NCBI RefSeq assembly: GCF_026625125.1
Contig: NZ_CP113097.1
Span: forward strand, 2,418,001 to 2,482,000
DNA: 64,000 nt
Reading direction: 5' to 3'
From: Pseudomonas putida
GTDB lineage: Bacteria; Pseudomonadota; Gammaproteobacteria; Pseudomonadales; Pseudomonadaceae
The translations under genes were made by a program, and so were the position numbers. The notes under the pieces were generated by a model, which ran no database searches, was not told the DNA's origin, and saw only the letters and a program-made list of their open reading frames with translations. Within the stretch, counting starts at the first letter, position 1, and every line of letters starts with the position of its first letter. This document shows positions 61,883-64,000 of this stretch, in pieces.

Positions 61883-62190
61883 CAAGCGCTGCCGCTGACG
61901 CCTGGCCGGCAAAGGTTATGGCGCAGAATCCTTGCGACACCACTGCGACCGCTATCGGAGGCAGCGGGGCATGGTGCTGCGTGACGTGAAGCGCAAACCG
62001 AAGCTGGGATTCTACGCCTTTTCGCCGAGCCCAATTATCGGCAGCGGAACTCTATCGAACGGCTGTTTGGTTAGTTTAAGGAGCACCGCCTGGGTACACG
62101 CCATTGCACGCCGGCAACAGCTTCGCTGCGATGGTCGCGCTGGCTTGCTGGCGGCGGTGTTTACGACATTGATTTCGTATAGTGCCTAAG
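61883..62190 (+). mobile_element. IS5-type transposase 3' remnant, copy 2
   Basis: The same transposase segments as copy 1 in broken frames, including GMVLRDVKRKPKLGF and the NYRQRN-IERLFG stretch, with stops and shifts. No terminal inverted repeats were recognised. It interrupts the upstream part of the Ig-like surface-protein remnant of copy 1. Confidence 0.75.
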
Positions 62191-62529
62191 GCCTCTACGT
62201 CCGACGAAGAATGGTTGGACAGTAATTTTCCCGACTTCCTTTGTCGAGACCGCCCGGATCAGCACAAACAGCAGGAGCGCCTGAAAAGCAGTTGAGTGTG
62301 ATTGATGGGGATGTGGTACTGACAGAGCTTAAAGCAGTTATGACGCGCCGGCACGTGTAGCAGTAAAAAATTAAAAAGCGCATCAATTTTTGTGCGTGAA
62401 GCCAAGCAAAGTGCAAGATGTGCGATGATTTGATTGGTAGTACAGGGTGTCATCATTCGGCAATACTATTAACAGAAAAAAAGGTTGCGATCACTCACCG
62501 AAAGCAACCCCCTCACTTAAGAAACATAA
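62191..62529. other. Spacer between transposase remnant and profilin gene, copy 2
   Basis: About 340 bases, nearly identical to 60641-60975 apart from scattered substitutions. The 37-codon frame is again open (62182-62295). No other feature is seen. Confidence 0.4.
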
Positions 62530-62922
62530 TCAATAACCAAGCTCAATCAACTCGTCAGCTAGTTTCTCGACAGCAGATGCACACTTACCTGGCGCCATCG
62601 AGTCATAATGGAAACCTACAATAATCGAATGTTTAGTTTTTGTAATAACAATTCCGTCGCCGTACCCTCGTCCCGTTATTATTTTTGAATCGGGTGGCGA
62701 TACCACAAGATATTTCTTGAAATTCACAGTAAGACCTTTTTTCAAAAGCTCCCCCAAATCCAAAATCCCTGCGAGTCCGTCTGCTACTGGCTTTATTTGG
62801 TCGGGGGCGATACATAGTCCGGGCGAGGATGCCCACGTACTTCCATCCAAACCTAGGATTGCTCCTTGAGACACAAAACCAGTTCCTACCAGGTTGTTGT
62901 CAACATAAGCTTGCCAACTCAT
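62530..62922 (-). CDS. Profilin-like protein, copy 2
   Basis: 130 residues from the ATG at 62922, with AAGGTG before it. It is even closer to eukaryotic profilin than copy 1: MSWQAYVDNNLV, GAILGLDGSTWASSPG, KKGLTVNFKKYLVV, GRGYGDGIVITKTKHSIIVGF, MAPGKCASAVEKLADELIELGY. The aromatic cluster that holds poly-proline in profilins is complete (Trp3, Tyr6, Trp30, Tyr130). By eye the two copies differ at about 36 of 130 positions, with one single-residue gap, and both frames are intact, which suggests both proteins are kept functional. No actin-like partner is encoded in this window. Confidence 0.87.
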   Translation of the reverse strand: MSWQAYVDNNLVGTGFVSQGAILGLDGSTWASSPGLCIAPDQIKPVADGLAGILDLGELLKKGLTVNFKKYLVVSPPDSKIITGRGYGDGIVITKTKHSIIVGFHYDSMAPGKCASAVEKLADELIELGY

Positions 62923-63001
62923 AATTGCACCTTATCAAGCAGAGGTTAAATAAACGGGCATGAGTCGGAATGGAAAATTTGGCCAACTCATACGGTTAAT
63001 T

Positions 63002-63310
63002 TTACATAGGGTACACTTCATCACGAACAGCAAGCTGCACGTATGAATAACACGCTGCGGCCGAGTATTGGCTGGCGCTACCTCGATACACTCCTAGTGT
63101 CACGAACGCTATCGCAAACGAATCCGAACGGAACGTACCATCAGTAAAGACCTCTTTGTAAGCTTTCGTTGTTCGGCTCACTCTCCCAGCCCATACGCGA
63201 CCCATATTTGGGGTATTCAATAAAAATCACAACTGGTAAAAATAATAGGTGTACCCACCCATTTTTCGCATATGAGTATGAACCTGCCACGTGCAGCGCT
63301 CGGTCGTATT
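63002..63310 (-). pseudogene. Tail of the surface protein, copy 2, with nonsense mutation
   Basis: The same tail as copy 1: TTERCTWQVHTHMRKMGGYTYYFYQL, then a TGA stop at 63229-63227, then FLLNTPNMGRVWAGRVSRTTKAYKEVF to LAVRDEVYPM. Copy 1 has TGG (Trp) where the stop lies, so one base change broke it. Nothing of the Ig-like part is left: the segment starts at the MATE gene end. A restart at an internal codon could give a 72-residue fragment, but no good ribosome site is seen. Confidence 0.6.
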
Positions 63311-63315
63311 CGTGC

Positions 63316-64000
63316 CTACGGCTCGTGCGCCCAGTATGCGCCACGGCGGTTGATCAGAATGGCGGTGGCGACGCTGGCCAATGCGACCAGTGCATTGCCG
63401 ACCCACAGCCCCAGCATGACGCCGCTGGCACCCTGCAGGGCTGCACCTGCGGTGACGAAGGGCAGGGTGCCCAAGGTGGCGCGAAGCCAGGCGTAGAAGG
63501 CCACCCAACCCGCCTGGCCACGGCAGATGAACACCGAAATGGCGATGAAGTCCAGGCCTATGATGACCCACAGCCCCGGCCCGTACCGGCACAGGTCCTC
63601 GATCAGCACTTGCCCTGGGCCGGACAGTGCGAAGGCGTGGCCAAGCCACGGCGCTGCGCTTGCCAGCACTGCCCAGGCGACCAGGCCGTAGACCACCACC
63701 AGCCTGGCGGCGCTGTGCAAGGCTGCCTGTGAACGGGCGTGGCGGTGCGCGCCGAGGTTCTGTGCCAGGATCGGCACCAGCGCGCCTGGCAAGGCGAAGT
63801 ACAGGCAGTAGGTGATCTGCAGCACCCTGTCCATCACCGCCATGCCGGCCATGACCGAGACCCCGAACAGCGCCAGTTGCGCCATGGTGTAGGTCAGGGC
63901 AACGGGCATCGCCAGGTTCGCGAGGGTGTAAGGCAAGGCGATGCGCATGATGCGTGCGCCGTACAGCCGCAGCAGGCGCAGGCGTATACGTGTGCCAAGG
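63316..64000 (-). CDS. MATE family efflux transporter, C-terminal half (cut by window edge)
   Basis: About 228 codons are present and the frame is open through the right edge. It shows the second six-helix half of a MATE protein: MRIALPYTLANLAMPVALTYTMAQLALFGVSV, ITYCLYFALPGALVPILAQNLGAHRHARSQ and GLDFIAISVFICRGQAGWVAFYAWLRA, ending NRRGAYWAHEP. MATE proteins export drugs or metabolites with Na+ or H+ in exchange. The duplicated island begins directly after its stop codon, so it was probably inserted or expanded between this gene and the TetR gene. Confidence 0.85.
   Translation of the reverse strand, partial: LGTRIRLRLLRLYGARIMRIALPYTLANLAMPVALTYTMAQLALFGVSVMAGMAVMDRVLQITYCLYFALPGALVPILAQNLGAHRHARSQAALHSAARLVVVYGLVAWAVLASAAPWLGHAFALSGPGQVLIEDLCRYGPGLWVIIGLDFIAISVFICRGQAGWVAFYAWLRATLGTLPFVTAGAALQGASGVMLGLWVGNALVALASVATAILINRRGAYWAHEP

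Larger units (their letters stand above)
61883..63314. repeat. Imperfect tandem repeat, copy 2
   Basis: Counterpart of 60332-61756 in the same orientation. It ends within a few bases of the MATE stop codon (63316). The transposase remnant, spacer, profilin-like gene and tail occur in the same order and spacing. Confidence 0.85.

Noticed and set aside
60332..63314. Possibility that the tandem repeat is a CRISPR array or integron
   Set aside because: There are only two units of about 1.5 kb containing genes, no short regular repeats and no integrase or attC-like sites.
63227..63649. Frame reading through the MATE gene into the copy-2 tail
   Set aside because: The upstream part is a shadow of the MATE gene in another frame; only the last residues belong to the tail remnant.

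Overview
The window is GC-rich chromosomal DNA that looks like a Pseudomonas of the putida group. The gene content fits (general-stress CsbD-type proteins, a complete type II secretion operon, Liv-type ABC uptake, DUF1302/DUF1329 envelope proteins, the HAD-fused mannitol-1-phosphate dehydrogenase), and so do the A-rich AANAANAA motifs at several starts that match the Pseudomonas Hfq/Crc target. The species is inferred from gene content only. No rRNA, tRNA or CRISPR array was seen. Layout: (1) 1-3973 is a small catabolic operon with two FAD-dependent dehydrogenases (one cut by the window edge), a NIPSNAP protein and a shikimate-dehydrogenase paralogue, divergent from an IclR regulator broken by a one-base frameshift. 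(2) 4019-7761 holds small stress-type proteins, a membrane protein and a PAS-PAS-PAS-LuxR regulator. (3) 7900-16547 is an uptake/hydrolysis regulon: a gamma-glutamyltransferase-like enzyme, a GntR regulator, a cytosine-deaminase-like amidohydrolase and a Liv-type ABC importer whose LivM, LivG and LivF parts are one polypeptide. Both ends carry the same paired ATTGCTAGCAAT-type palindrome with identical 21-bp spacing. (4) 16647-35912 is a large catabolic locus with two NodD-like LysR regulators, a C-C-hydrolase-like alpha/beta hydrolase, an amidohydrolase, an extradiol-type dioxygenase, a Rieske ferredoxin, a flavin monooxygenase, an envelope module (DUF1302, DUF1329, YCF48-like propeller, MMPL/RND), an MFS transporter, a cupin, an FAH-family hydrolase, an epimerase/dehydrogenase and a cyclase-family hydrolase. 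A 23-bp inverted repeat (AGGTATCGC-N5-GCGATACCT) recurs at four promoter positions, and AANAANAA motifs lie at five starts. (5) 36061-45771 contains a subtilase with Glu where the catalytic Asp is expected, a frameshifted ABC exporter, an MFS transporter, stress-type small proteins, an MscS channel and a bifunctional mannitol-1-phosphate dehydrogenase/phosphatase. (6) 46169-55977 is a type II secretion operon (gspE-F-G-H-I-J-K-L-M-C/N-D) with tightly coupled genes, next to a small exported protein and an exported GH3 beta-glucosidase that could be a substrate. (7) 60088-63315 is an AT-richer island between a TetR gene and a MATE transporter gene. It is an imperfect tandem duplication of about 1.55 kb; each copy has a transposase remnant, a small gene whose product closely resembles eukaryotic (especially plant) profilin, and the C-terminal tail of what seems to have been an Ig-like surface protein. 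This tail-plus-profilin unit, placed like a displaced effector-tip/immunity cassette, is the most unusual thing in the window.
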